Shown here piece after piece: positions 11,607 to 22,773 of a DNA stretch of 64,000 nucleotides; the first letter of the stretch is position 1; every line of letters starts with the position of its first letter. The stretch is from NCBI RefSeq assembly GCF_030864355.1, contig NC_083394.1:2108001-2172000 (forward strand), written 5' to 3'. The DNA is from Cutaneotrichosporon cavernicola. Lineage: Eukaryota > Basidiomycota > Tremellomycetes > Trichosporonales > Trichosporonaceae. The notes beneath the pieces were generated by a model. The model searched no databases. It was not told the origin of the DNA and worked only from the letters and a program-made list of their open reading frames with translations. A program made the translations under genes and the position numbers.

Positions 11607-14600
11607 TCAGAGCAGCTCGGTCACCACGCCAGCGGCAATAGTCTCCCCCCCGCGACGGAGCAACACCCTCCCCATCTCCTTATTCTCCTTGGCCGTCTCG
11701 AGTGGAATAATAGCCGGCCGAGTACTCCCCGTCGGCGCACGCAGAGTGAGTTCCACAACAGCCGTCGTGCCCTTCTGCAGGACACGTGGATTGTTCTTGA
11801 TCACGTTGCCAGTCCTATCCGTGGTCGCAATGAGACGGGTGATGTTGGCCGGCACGTTGACGGAATGGTGGAATAGCTCGACGGCCGTGCCCATGATAAT
11901 GGGGGTCGTTACGTCGAATACGAGGATCTGGGACTGGAACCGGCTCACCATACGAATCGGGTACGAGACGGGACAGAGGACCGCGCCGATGCTTAACTGG
12001 TTCGCGTCCACGCCGGCCAGATAGAGAGTTACGTTTTGGCCTGCGACCGCGAAAGGAGCACTGTCGTCGTCTACCTCGATTGTGCGGATACTCGCTACCA
12101 CGTCTCCGGGAACTACCCGCACTTGGTCGCCAACTTGCACGACACCCGAGGCGAGGCGGCCTTGACATGCGACGCCGGACGCGATCGCCGTCTGACCCTT
12201 GAACACGTTCGAGATGGGGATGCGGAGGGGCACAGAATACGGCCGCTCGGGAACGGCGACGCGATCCAGCGCCGCCATCAGCGATGGACCCTTGTACCAG
12301 TCCGCGTCCTCGGGGAGCGTGTCGTTGAGGATGTTGGTACCCTTCATCGCAGCCAGAGGGAGGAAGGTAGTGCGCGCGCCCGCAAAGCCTGCGGCCGCGA
12401 GGAACGGCTTGAGGCCAGCCACAATGTCCTCGTACCGGTACTGGTCCCAGTCGACAACGTCCATCTTGTTCACGCCCACAATGATTTCCTTGACACCGAG
12501 CGAGCGGACCAGCCACGCATGTTCGCGCGTCTGGCCACCACGCTCAAACCCAGCCTCGAACGCGTTCGGGCTCGCGTCGATCACAAGCAACGCAACGTCG
12601 GCCTGCGCCGCACCACTGATCATGGCGGGGATAAAGTCCCTGTGTCCCGGGGCGTCGAGCAGCGTCACGTTACGGTGCGGGGTTTCAAAGTGCTCCGTCG
12701 CAATGTCGATGGTCACGCCGCGGTCGCGCTCGTCGCCAAGCGCGTCGAGACCCCACGCGAACGCAAAGCTGCTCTTGCCCACGCGCAGAGAACCGCGCTC
12801 GTTCGCCGTCTTCTCCTTCTCGCTCATCTCTCCAAGGTCGTACAGCAGCCGTCCCATGAGGGTCGACTTGCCGGCATCGACGTGGCCTGTCGTTAGCTTG
12901 GGCATTGGTTTCGAGCTCACCAACAACGACGAGCGAAATGTTCTTTTTGCCAGTCTTCTCCTCATCCTCCTTGACCTTGGCGACCAATTCTTCCTGCTTG
13001 AGTGTAGGCACCGGCACCTCGCGATACTTCTCTGCCTCACGGCGTAAGAACTCCTCGTCAACACTATCCTCCAGTCCAAGCTCTGCCAAGTCCGATGCAG
13101 CGAGCGAGAGCGGCGTACCCGTGCCCCTGCGCGGCGTGCTGACGTTAGACCCGGGCTTGGAGCTCGCCTTGGAGCTGGGTGCGCGGCTGGAAGGAGCATT
13201 CGATGTGGAACGGCTCGGCGTCCCAGGGCCCGAGGACATAACACGCTGCTTGGCAGGAAGCGACTTGGAGCGGGCGGCTGGAGGCACGGCAGCCTTGGCA
13301 ACTGGTAATGTAAGCGTCAGTCGACGATGGTATGGAGGAGCGAGCGCGCATAAGCCGAGTACATCTCGTGTCGACGCTACGCGCCCTATTGTCCGCCGCC
13401 TGCTTTAGGCTTGTTCCGTGGTGCCCTAGGTGGCGGTTTGCGGCCCTTGCCCTGCTCTGACGACTGTGACGACTGAGTGGTCTTGGTCGGACTCGGAACC
13501 CTAGGCGTTGGGTCTGCCTTGGGCTTTGCCTCTGCCTTGGGCTTGGGTGCCGCCTTTGGCTGACTCCTGCTGCCCCTCGCCACTGGTGGCTTCTCGGACG
13601 CCTTGGGAGGTTTCGAATGCTTTGTGGACGGCTTGGTGCCCTTCGCTGCAGGCTCGGGGCCCGGCAAGTCCTCCTCCTTTGGCTTGGCCATGGCCGCCGC
13701 AGCCTCAGAGACAGGCTCGGGAGCAGGCTGCTCGACCTTGGTGGCGCGCACGGCAGACTTGGTCTGCGTCGCCTCGCCGTCTCCAGCGCCAGCTCGGCCG
13801 GCACGCGCACGCAGAACGATATCGTCGGGACTTTCAACACCCGGGCCGAAGGCCTCGCGCACGCGCTTCTCCGCCGCAGCTCGATCGCCACGCACGGCGA
13901 TGTGCATATTGGCTAGCGAGGGAGGGTCCGGAATCACAGCCGCCTGCTTGCGCGTAGTTAAGAGGCTGAAGAAGACGGACGGCGTCGCTCTTGCCTGTGC
14001 GATCTTGGCTTTGGGCAGGAATTCCCACTCCTCATCCGCAGGCTCGGCCGCCACGGCAGTTGATGGGAAGTCGATCGCTGACGTCTCGCCGACTGAAGCC
14101 TCCGCAGTAGCCTTAGGGGCAACTGCCCGGGCGGCACGCGCTGCGGCCATCTTCTGAGCCAGTTTGGATATGGGCTTCGCGGGCGCATCGGCAGGTGGAG
14201 GGGTTGGGTCAGTCGATGAAGCCGCCGGGGAAGTGCTCGATGGCGTTGTCGACTCCTTTGAAGCATTCTCGCGCCGCTTCTGGGCTAGGAGCGCCAGTTT
14301 CGATTTCGGTCGGGCCTCGTCTAGAGGTGGGGTGGGCGCCGGTGAAACGGTGGTGCTGGGCTTGACGCTTGGTAGCGCAGATGCAGTCGACGGGCTTGAG
14401 GTCCCAGAGGCCGCGTTGCGCTTCTCGCGCTGCAGCTTGAGTCTCTGCAGTGGCGTGAGGAGCGCCGTCACAGGTTCGAGCTTTGGAGCCACGATTTCTT
14501 GTGCTCGTCGGGCACTTGGTCGAGGCCGTGGTTGCTGGTCGGGGCTGGGGATGAGGAATGCAGGCGGGTCGCCTGGGCCTCGCTCAGTCTTGCTCGCGGG

Positions 14601-15025
14601 CCGGGCTTGTGCGCACTCGCTCAGCACTGTCGACTCACCTTTCTTTTCCCAGTCTTTCCGGAGCCAGGACGCCGCCTTGTCCACGTCGAACCAGTAGTGC
14701 CAGAGCGAGTCCTTGATTGCAGCCTCGGTTATTGGGGGCTTGATGTCCTTGAGCTTCTCCTTGACGAGCGGGAAGGTAGACTCCATCTGCGCTGTCTGTT
14801 AGCTAGTCACAGAGCTTAATAGTTGAAGAGGTCCACTCACCACGCTCCTCGGGGTCCATGCCGTCGTCGGGCTCATCGGAGGTGTAGCCACCTTCGCCAG
14901 AGTAGCCACCCTCATCGTCGTAGTCATCCGGGTGGTCATCGGCGAGCTCGGCTACGTGTGAGCGGAGTCAGAGGTCAGAACGTACCGCCGAGGTCCATGT
15001 TGCGCACAAAGCGATGCCTGGACAT
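11607..15025 (-). CDS. HBS1: Hbs1 ribosome-rescue GTPase (long isoform of HBS1/SKI7 locus)
   Basis: eRF3/EF-1A-like GTPase that pairs with Dom34 to split stalled ribosomes (no-go and non-stop decay). Exons 14986-15025, 14841-14951, 14639-14791, 12921-13301 and 11607-12886 give 654 aa. The N-terminus MSRHRFVRNMDLG plus an acidic DDxYDDE stretch and the HBS1-N helical domain (residues about 50-100, ending DWEKK) is diagnostic. After a Ser/Pro linker come G1 GHVDAGKST, the switch region RDRGVTIDIA, G3 DAPGHRDF and G4 GVNKMD, then two beta-barrel domains ending AAGVVTELL. In this isoform the strong GTGAGT donor at 14638 joins the acceptor before 13301, skipping 1.3 kb that has its own open frame and stop (see the Ski7-like entry). 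It is divergent from HOB3. Confidence 0.92.
13386..15025 (-). CDS. SKI7: Predicted Ski7-like alternative product of the HBS1 locus
   Basis: It shares the first three exons with HBS1, but the same GTGAGT donor at 14638 joins a nearby acceptor (intron 14573-14638, 66 nt). This opens a 1187-nt exon (13386-14572) that ends in its own stop before the GTPase exons, giving 496 aa without a GTPase domain. The exon has a continuous frame, is Pro/Ala/Lys-rich, and contains repeated SKLA-type motifs (PKSKLALLAQKRR, KPISKLAQKMAAARAAR) and an acidic SPDDIV element (residues about 348-353). In several fungi and animals one gene makes both Hbs1 and a Ski7-like cytoplasmic-exosome adaptor by alternative splicing; short motifs of this type in the Ski7-specific part contact the exosome. 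The structure is seen; the Ski7 role and motif match are from memory and inference. The 66-nt intron is a multiple of 3, so its retention would also stay open. Confidence 0.7.
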
Positions 15026-15378
15026 GATGATGTGAGGATGTGGGTTGGGTAGTGAGTGCGGAAGAGTGTTTGTGAGTTCGAGTTTTGTAGAATGCGTCGA
15101 GCATGGAGTCGATGGAGCGTCATTCTACTCAACCTAGCCCTGAATCTTGAAATGGCAAATAGGAAAGCTAGGCTAATGATCTACCGATTAGAATAGGGTT
15201 TGGTTCCGTTGGCAGCGGCGGCCGTTGTGGCTACAGTCGTCATTCCTCTGGTTAGGCTGGAGGGGTTGGCTGGACGGTTGACGACCACGCATTGCCTCCT
15301 GACAACCATCTTCCCTCGTCATCATCATCAACCACCAACTTCTCATTCTCATCCCTACCACTCGGTTCACCTCTAATC
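15026..15378. other. Divergent HBS1/HOB3 promoter
   Basis: 353 bp between start codons. It contains a modestly AT-richer centre (15130-15200) and a CATCATCATCAACCACC stretch before HOB3. No distinct element is recognised. Confidence 0.5.
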
Positions 15379-16579
15379 ATGTCCTGGTATGTACTCTAAC
15401 TCACAACAGAGCTAACACCAGGGTCGGGTACGTTCAGACCTCCATGGCAAGCCAAGCCGCAGGCTGCGCTGCTGTCTGATTCACAACCGCTAACCGCAGG
15501 ATCAAGAAGGCCGCGTCGCGCGCGGGCACGCAGCTCATGCAGAAGACGGGTCAAGTCGAGCGCACCATGGACCCAGATTTTAATGAGCAGGAGAGCCGCT
15601 ATCGCACGTACGTGTGGAATGGGAATGCGCAGCAACGCAACACCGCCCCCAGTAATCACTAACACGTAGCATGGAGAAGGAGTCCAAGAACCTCCAGAAG
15701 GACGCCAAGACTTACTTGGACGCGATGCGCAGTACGTCGGCTACATCAACTGAGGGCTTGGCTGACGACAGCGATGGCGTCGGCGCAGGGCCGCATTGCT
15801 GAGACCGTGTCGCTGTTCTACACCGCCGACCGCGCGAGTGACGTGAGCTGGTGAAGCTACCGAGCTGACATCAGGGCGCAATGGCCGGACACTCGTACAA
15901 GGCGGCCGTTGACGAGCTCGACGCGATGGTCGCCCGCGATCTTGTGAGTTTCGGGAGACATAGCGCTAATCCCAGGACGCGCCATTCCGCGCAACCGTTC
16001 TCGAACCCGTCGGCAAGCTCAACCAGTACTTCACCAATGTGAATGCCGCGATTGAGAAGCGGAATCACAAGATGCTCGACTACGACTCGACACGGTCAAA
16101 GGTTCGAAAGATGGTCGAGAAGCCGTCGGACGACGCTGCCAAGTTACCCCGCGCGCAGGCCGAGCACGACGAGGCGGAAGAGATTTACAAGATGCTCAAC
16201 GACCAGCTGATCACCGAGCTTCCCCAGCTCGTCGAGCTGCGTATCCGTGAGTATTGGCGCCGACGCACAGACCCTGTGCTGCAGTCGACGCTGCTCGAAA
16301 CGGCTGGCCGACCTGCAGGGCCTGTCTGTGTCTGTGTCTTGGCGACTGTCTCTCTCTCTCTCCTCGGATCCGCGACTAACCACAGCCTACCTGGACCCAT
16401 CCTTCGAGTCGATGGTTCGCTGCCAGCTCCGCTTCGCCGAGGAGGGCTATGACAAACTCTCTAGCGTGCAGAGGTACTTTAACGAGAACATCCGCGACGA
16501 CTATGCGAACGGACAGCTTGACGTGCAAGTGGAGAATGTTCTTGCTGAGATGAAGGAGCTCGCCATCTATGGCGTGTAA
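15379..16579 (+). CDS. HOB3: BAR-domain protein Hob3/Rvs161
   Basis: N-BAR amphiphysin-like protein that bends membranes during endocytosis and helps actin organisation, usually as a heterodimer with Rvs167/Hob1. Eight exons (15379-15386, 15422-15427, 15500-15607, 15670-15731, 15772-15842, 15875-15943, 15976-16246, 16386-16579) give 262 aa; Rvs161 is 265 aa. The start MSWVGIKKAASRAGTQLMQK, the helix bundle with MEKESKNLQKDAKTYLDAM, and the late PYLDPSFESMVRCQLRFAEE are family hallmarks, and the protein ends straight after the BAR domain, as expected for the Rvs161 branch (no SH3). Exon 2 is only 6 nt (ggtcgg), required to build MSWVGIKK. A UGUAAAUA element overlaps the stop codon. Confidence 0.93.
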
Positions 16580-16582
16580 ATA
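16575..16582 (+). promoter_or_regulatory. PUF-type element UGUAAAUA overlapping HOB3 stop
   Basis: TGTAAATA spans the stop codon (gtg taa ata) of HOB3. It matches the UGUANAUA consensus of Puf3/Pumilio-class proteins. Function is inferred; an element overlapping the stop might be masked by terminating ribosomes. Confidence 0.35.
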
Positions 16583-19384
16583 GAGAGGTGTTGTATCGTA
16601 TGCAGAGATGCAGAGCCTGCAGAGATGGGGCTGGACCTTGACAAGATTGTGCTAGGTGGGAACTGGTTGTGGTATGGTGCCTGTAAGTGGCGGACGCGAC
16701 TTCCCTGGGTTATGGGTTGGATGGAGGTCAAAGTGGAATCTGGCAAAGTGGTCGTTTGTGTTACGCACAGACCTCATTCATCATCCAGATAGATTCAACT
16801 GTCAAACTACCGCAACGCCCGCCACGTTTCACAGACCTAACGCTAAACCCATAACCCATGCAGGTCATCCAGGCAATGAAGACCAGCTTTGAATCACTCC
16901 ACTACTCCGCCCCTCCCCTCCGCCGTGGCCATCCCAATGCACTATTGGCCCACATATGTTTGCGCCTTCTCGACGCCGATGACGCCCCTGCTCTTGGTTT
17001 GATTTTAACATGGGGCATGAGCATGAGCATGAACCACCAGCCATAGCCATGCTGGGGCTGAATACTGCGCCGTGGCTTGGCCCTTCCTCGGCGTTTATCA
17101 CCTTCCCTACTGCCCTCCTGCCCTCCTGCCCTCCTGCTCTCCCTCGTCACCTTCCCTTGAGCCCTCAACTCACTCCTCCCCTGCCGCTCCCCCACCCTCT
17201 TCCTCCACTGACCCGCTGCCAGTCATGACTGAAACTGTGAGTACGTCGAGCATGGATGTGCTGATCAGCAGAACTTGTACATCACACTGATCCACTGACC
17301 CATCCATCTTCACATTCAAAAGACTTGCACTAAAAAACGAGTAGACGAAACACGCGCATGGCGCACCGTGCACAAGGGCTCCCTCCCCCGCCCCCCGGTC
17401 CCACCCTCCTCCCCTCAACGAATTGCCACCAACAGGCGCCCTCAACACCACGGTACCATGAGCAGGGCCCGCATTGGGGCCTCGGCACGGTACCAAGGTA
17501 CCCACGCAACATGGTCATCCAGAATATCCAGCACTGCATTCTTGATACCTCTCCCTCTCCACTTTCCGTCCTCCAAAACGCCAGTGGCGACTGTACGACT
17601 GTGAAGAATCAACACACCAACGCACTCTTGGCTGTCAAGAACCCACGGTGCACGACAATCACACGCAAACTGTCCATTTGTCTTTTACGCCTCTACGCCT
17701 TGAAGACTCATTTCGCACCAGTGAGTCCTTCCTTCTACTCCCTTGCCTCTTCTTCCTTCTCTACGTCGGTTGGCTCTGGGCTGTGACTTGCGGTTCTGTT
17801 TGCGGCGATCCAATTTGACACTTTGGCGAGCATTCCCCTGGCCTGCATCCTTTGTGATTGTGATCCATAATCAAGGATTGTGTGCTAGTGCTTGGTAACC
17901 AGCAGCGAGCAAGCTAGGGCCTGGTTATGGGTGGCAGATCCGCCGAGCCTTGCTCGGTTTGACGGGGATGGGACTCGCTCTGTTGTTGCGTGAGAGATGT
18001 CGGGCAGGTCCAGAAGGTTGCCTGGGTTGCCTAGGTTGCCTGGCTGGCACGTGCCAATGGAGAAAGCGGAAGATGGTCAAGAGCCTGAGAGAAGGGAGCG
18101 GAAACAGGTGTCTGGTGCCCCGGTTAACGCGTACGCGCTATTTGCGGTATTGTGGTACTGAGGTCACCGGTCGGAATACCAAACTCCCTCCCGACTACTT
18201 TGGTTGTGGATCTGTGGATGTGTCACACGCACAGACCACTACGTCGAGCATGTCGAGCACGTCGAGCATGGTCGAGCAGTGTACATGTCATGCTCCGAGA
18301 CCCAAGTGTTGCAGTGTGTGTGAGGTGCAAGGCAGAGACAAGGCTGTGGGCGTAAAGGTGCGAAAGCTAGTAGAGGCGAGGAACCAGAGGCAACAAGGGC
18401 CCAGTGCTGTTTGCGCCTCTTTGCACCTCTTGATTACGCCCTCACTGTCGGTCGCTCCACGCTGTCACACTCGACTTTTTTTCTTCCGCAGCAGGTCCGC
18501 GACGACGATGAGCAAGGGGTCCAACAGTGCACGCACCCACCTTTTGAGTCTTTGAGCGCAAGACCTCGCTACCCTCTCTCTCTGTCTCTCTGTCTCTCTC
18601 TCACTCTCTCACTCTGTGTGTGTGTGTGAGTGTCCTTGATTCGATCTGCTACTACAACCTCACTTGTCTGAGAATCATCACCATCCAGCGTGCAACCTTC
18701 CTCCCCTCGCCCTCACTCCCTTAGACGGTGCACATTCCTCCCACACTGCAACCCACAACCCACACCTGATCATCCTTTCTCCTTCTTTCTCTCTTACCTT
18801 ATTTTCCTTCATCACCTTCTGCCTCTCACTCTTTCCAACCTCTTCTTCTATCTGATCCCTGGTCCTTGTACTGTAGACACACTTTACAATCATCCTTGCT
18901 TACACCGTGTCCACACTCAATCACCCCTTCCTCTCTCCACTGCTCCCTACAGCAACCCACTTGAACGCTTCGTGTTGACCAACCCCTTCCAGGACGCAAC
19001 GCTTTGTCACCGGGGACACACGCCCACAAGAAGGATATCTGCAAACTTCCACGTCCTCTTGATTCCATCCCAATCCCCCTATTTCTCACATCTTTCCATC
19101 CCCTCGTCCAGCAACTTGAGTGGCACAAGCCGGTTGCAATCACGCGCACATCCACGACACATTACCAACACGCATACCAAGACCTGTCATCTACGCACCA
19201 CACCTGAGCCAACGAACCACTCGGCCAACGTCCCTGCCACCACACGCCACACACGTCTTCCACACAGTTTATCAACCCCATAGTTGTGTTCCTCCTGCTC
19301 AAAGCGACCTTGTTCTGACACGAGGTATCAACGTCATTACGCTCCCTTCCGCCCAACCCCTTTGGCAACCGGCTCAACAACGCC
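16580..19384. other. 2.8-kb region upstream of the PUF gene
   Basis: No gene supported. The 3' half (about 18400-19384) is strongly C/T- and CA-rich and looks like a long transcribed leader. Four copies of GTCGAGCA at 18242-18278 and a TCTC/TGTG microsatellite at 18573-18628 are visible. The 201-aa open frame at 17950-18555 has a non-ATG start, skewed composition and no family resemblance. Long leaders with many upstream ATGs are common before regulatory RNA-binding protein genes in basidiomycetes. Confidence 0.5.
18573..18628. repeat. TCTC/TGTG microsatellite
   Basis: Interrupted (TCTC)n and (ACTC)n passing into (GT)n, in the probable leader of the PUF gene. Confidence 0.85.
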
Positions 19385-21628
19385 ATGTCGGGCAGCACCA
19401 ACGCCTGGACGACCTCTTCCCCCACACCCGAAGCTGACCTTGCTGCTCATCTTTCCAACCTCGCTGTGGACGACTACAACGGCCCTACTCGCACAGCTGG
19501 CGGGAGCAACCCTCCTGCCTACAACGTGCACACACCTCCGCGCCCGGCCTTTGCGCCCTACGACGCCAACGCACAGTTCCTCTACTACGCAGTTGCCGCC
19601 AGTGGGAACTCGCTCGACCCTGCCACTTTCTCCCCACAGCACTTTCCCTACGAGCTCGGCACTCCTATCCCGTCGCAAACCGCAGGCATGACTTACGACC
19701 CCTACCCCTCTCCGTCGGAGGGCTACCCCCACCACGGTGACGCCCGTGCACCCACCGCCACGTCGTATCAGCAGCAGCAGCCCGGCCTTGTCGGCGCGCG
19801 CGGCAACCACGTCAGCTACCGCCCGCCTCACATGGCCCAGCAGCTCCGCGACCTCCAGGATCTCACCGCGGCACAGCAGCAGCAGCAGTACTTCTATGGC
19901 CAGCGGACGGGGTTCTGGGCGGCACCCCACACTCCTGAGCGCGGACTTGGGGGCATGGCCTCGTCTGTTGCCATGACCCCTAGCAACTCGCGTCAGCGCA
20001 ACAACCGCATGGGCTCTGGCGGTCCGCGCCGCAACAACTCGGGCCAGAACTCGCACCTTGCTTCCCAGCTCGCGGGGTTCCCCGATCCACAGGCAGCGAC
20101 TTTTGCTTCACTCGCGGCGTCGTACACCAACCCATATGGCTTGCAGACGCCGCTTACTCCAGCACTCACTGGACCAGGCGGCCAAGCTTACCCCTTTCCC
20201 GCGACGTACGGCGCCGCCGCTTACTCGCCCACGCCCATCCACTTTGGCGGCTTTGTGCCCAATGGCAAGCGTGGGCGTCATGCTCACATTGAGGACCCAG
20301 GCATTGTCCGCAGTCAGCGCCTCGAGGACTTCCGCCAGCGCAAGAACTCGCGCATGGAGTTTTCCGTGAGCCTGGACCGTGCGCTTTTGACTGACGCAAA
20401 GGAGATCTACGGCAGCATTTGCGAGTTCGCCGGTGACCAGCACGGATCGCGCTTCATCCAGAACAAGCTCGAGACGGCATCTCCAGAGGAGCGCGCCAAG
20501 GTCTTTGACGAGATCATGCCCAACGCGTACCAGCTCATGACGGACGTGTTCGGTAACTATGTCATCCAGAAGCTCTTCGAGCATGGCGACCAGCAGCAGA
20601 AGGCCGCCCTTGTCAAGAAGATGGAAGGACACGTGCTCCAGCTGTCCATGCAGATGTACGGCTGCCGGGTGAGTTGAAGTTTGGTCAATGGCAGCTGACC
20701 GCAGGTCATGCAGAAGGCGCTCGAGCACCTGCTCCTTGAGCAGCGTGAGAAGCTCGTCGCCGAGCTGGAGGGTCACATCATCGAGTGCGTCAAGTCGTCC
20801 AATGCCAACCATGTAATCCAGCGACTCATCTCGCTCGACCCGTCCAAGGAGGTCACGGACGCGTTCATCGGCCACGTCCAGGAGCTCTCGGCTCACCCAT
20901 TCGGCTGCCGTGTACTCCAGAAATCGTTCGAGGTTCTTGACCCGGTCAAGATCCGTCCCCTGCTTGACGAGATGCACAACTGCAGTCTCAAGCTGATGAT
21001 CGACCAGTTTGGAAGTGAGTCCTGCTGAAACCAGCCAGTGCTCATTGCAGACTACGTCGTCCAGAGCGTCCTCACGGACGCCCCCGGGCGCGAAGCCGAC
21101 CGCGACCGTGTAGTCGGCGAGATGAAGGGCCGCATCTTCGAGCTGAGTCGCCACAAGTTTGCATCCAACGTCGTCGAGCGCGCGATTCGCACGAGTAACC
21201 GCGAGGGCAAACGTGCCATTATCGCCGAGATGATGGGCGACTCTATCGAGGAGGGCGAGAGTCGCATCGGCACGTTGCTCCGTGACGGCTTTGGCAACTT
21301 TACGGTGCAGACTGCGCTCAACGAGGCCGAACCCGATCACCGCGACCAACTCCTTTCGATCATCGTTCCCCTTATGCCCCAGCTCAGACACTCGCCCTGC
21401 GGTCGTCGTCTCGACGCCAAGATCCAGGAGTACGAGGCCAAGGGGATCCTGCCCAGTTCAGCTGCGAACTCGTCGTCCGACCACAAGGACACCGACGGCT
21501 CCTCGAGTGACACGCTTGTGGTGCCGAACGGCAAGTCCGCCAACGCCATCCGCCGTACGGTGAGCCCATCGACTTCGAGTACGTCGATCCACGACGAGCA
21601 GCTTGTGTACAAGGCGCTCCTGGCGTAA
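19385..21628 (+). CDS. PUF3: Pumilio/Puf3-class RNA-binding protein
   Basis: Cytoplasmic regulator that binds 3'UTRs and directs mRNA decay, repression or localisation. Three exons (19385-20668, 20705-21014, 21051-21628) give 723 aa. The first ~310 residues are low-complexity (Gln, Tyr, Pro, Asn rich; a short QQQQQ run). The C-terminal Pumilio domain has all eight repeats. The RNA-reading triplets are R1 S-R-Q, R2 N-Y-Q, R3 C-R-Q, R4 N-H-Q, R5 C-R-Q, R6 N-Y-Q, R7 S-N-E and R8 N-F-Q, which by the established PUF code predict 5'-UGUAUAUA. This set matches the Puf3/Pumilio group rather than Puf4 or Puf6. A short Ser-rich tail follows. The gene's own 3' end carries UGUAGAUA (21694-21701). The symbol is by class, not proven orthology. 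Confidence 0.88.
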
Positions 21629-22773
21629 AATCTCGACGCACCACGCGTCCCCATATCTTACCTAGCCGTAGACATAGCCGCAGCAGAGGGGGGTGTAGAT
21701 AGAGATAGCGCGATCGCGGCTCGCGAGTCATTTGAGAAGGAGGTACGGTGATGCAGACATTCCCGTTCATAACATGGTATCATAGCAGGTACAACTTGGG
21801 TGTGAGTTGTCCAGCAATGACATGCCACAGCTCCTCGCGTTCGCCTAGGACCTTGAGCGGCCTCATGACTATGACCACCCTTCCCAGATGGACGCGGAAC
21901 CAGCAGACCTCCAATGCCAAAGACGACGTTGAGAAAAAAAAAGTGGGTTATCGATGCAGCCACATGACGACTTGGATCTCGGAATCGCGCTTGACCACGT
22001 CGGTAGTGAGGAAGATGGCGATGATGTCGTTCCCTGACGAGCCGCGGACGACGTCGATGCCCTCTCCATTACCAGGTGTGGTTATTTGGAATGTATCCGT
22101 AATCGACGATATAGATGGCGTCTGAGTATCATGAGTGACTTGTGCCACGAGGCCGGTCGATGATGACACCGTCATGCACGAGGGTGTCGAGGGTGTCGAG
22201 GTTAGCGAAGAAGCCCTCCCCCGGTCATCGCGCCACTTCCTGACGTATGTGTCAAGGGCCGTTGCAGTCAGTTGGGTGGCGATTCAAGGTAAAAGATGGA
22301 GTCACGTGCCAGCTCAAAACCGGAATCAAATCATTGAGTTGAAAATCGCAACTCTCCAAATCCGCCGCTGATTTCAGTGTAGCGTGGCTTAGCGCCGACT
22401 GAATCCGGGATCAATTCAATGCTGCAAGTCCGCTGCTAGCGCCTGGCCCCCAGGCTAGGTGTTGAATCCTGCGTCGTCGACCAGACTAACCCTCAACACA
22501 CAACTTGTGAGTGATGACACCCGACAGCGACGACGACGACGTGCACTAGTGCATAGGTGCTGACGCCCGCTCTCTTGTTCTCGATCTCGATCCGCGTCTC
22601 GATTCCGCGTTATCCCCTCGACGTCTTCCCTCGTCAATCTCCGTTCTCCGCGTCCCCCCACTCGCCTTCACACTTGCACCCACTCTTGCACCCACCCGAT
22701 CCTTGCATTCTCTCGGTCGCGCCTCCTGCGTATTCGTGTTTTCTGCCGCTTGCACGCGTTTGCTCCACAGAAA
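21629..22773. other. PUF 3' end and eS1 promoter region
   Basis: 1.1 kb. It includes the PUF 3'UTR with a UGUAGAUA site, an AAAAAAAA run near 21940, a GAGGGTGTC direct repeat at about 22180-22200, and a C/T-rich leader before eS1 that ends in ...CTCCACAG just before the ATG, so a 5'UTR intron acceptor is possible. No gene is supported. Confidence 0.5.
21694..21701 (+). promoter_or_regulatory. PUF-type element UGUAGAUA in the PUF gene's own 3'UTR
   Basis: TGTAGATA lies 66 bases after the stop of the PUF gene and fits UGUANAUA. It makes the gene a candidate target of its own product. Function is inferred. Confidence 0.45.

Noticed and set aside
13386..13460. GC-donor intron joining the end of the long HBS1 exon to the GTPase exon
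   Set aside because: A GCAAGG donor before the stop would keep frame, but the upstream GTGAGT donor at 14638 joins the same acceptor in frame with better signals, and the dual-isoform reading explains the internal stop.
17950..18555. 201-aa open frame upstream of the PUF gene
   Set aside because: Non-ATG start, Cys/Arg/Gly-skewed with no domain, inside a C/T-rich leader; no splice pattern or family support.
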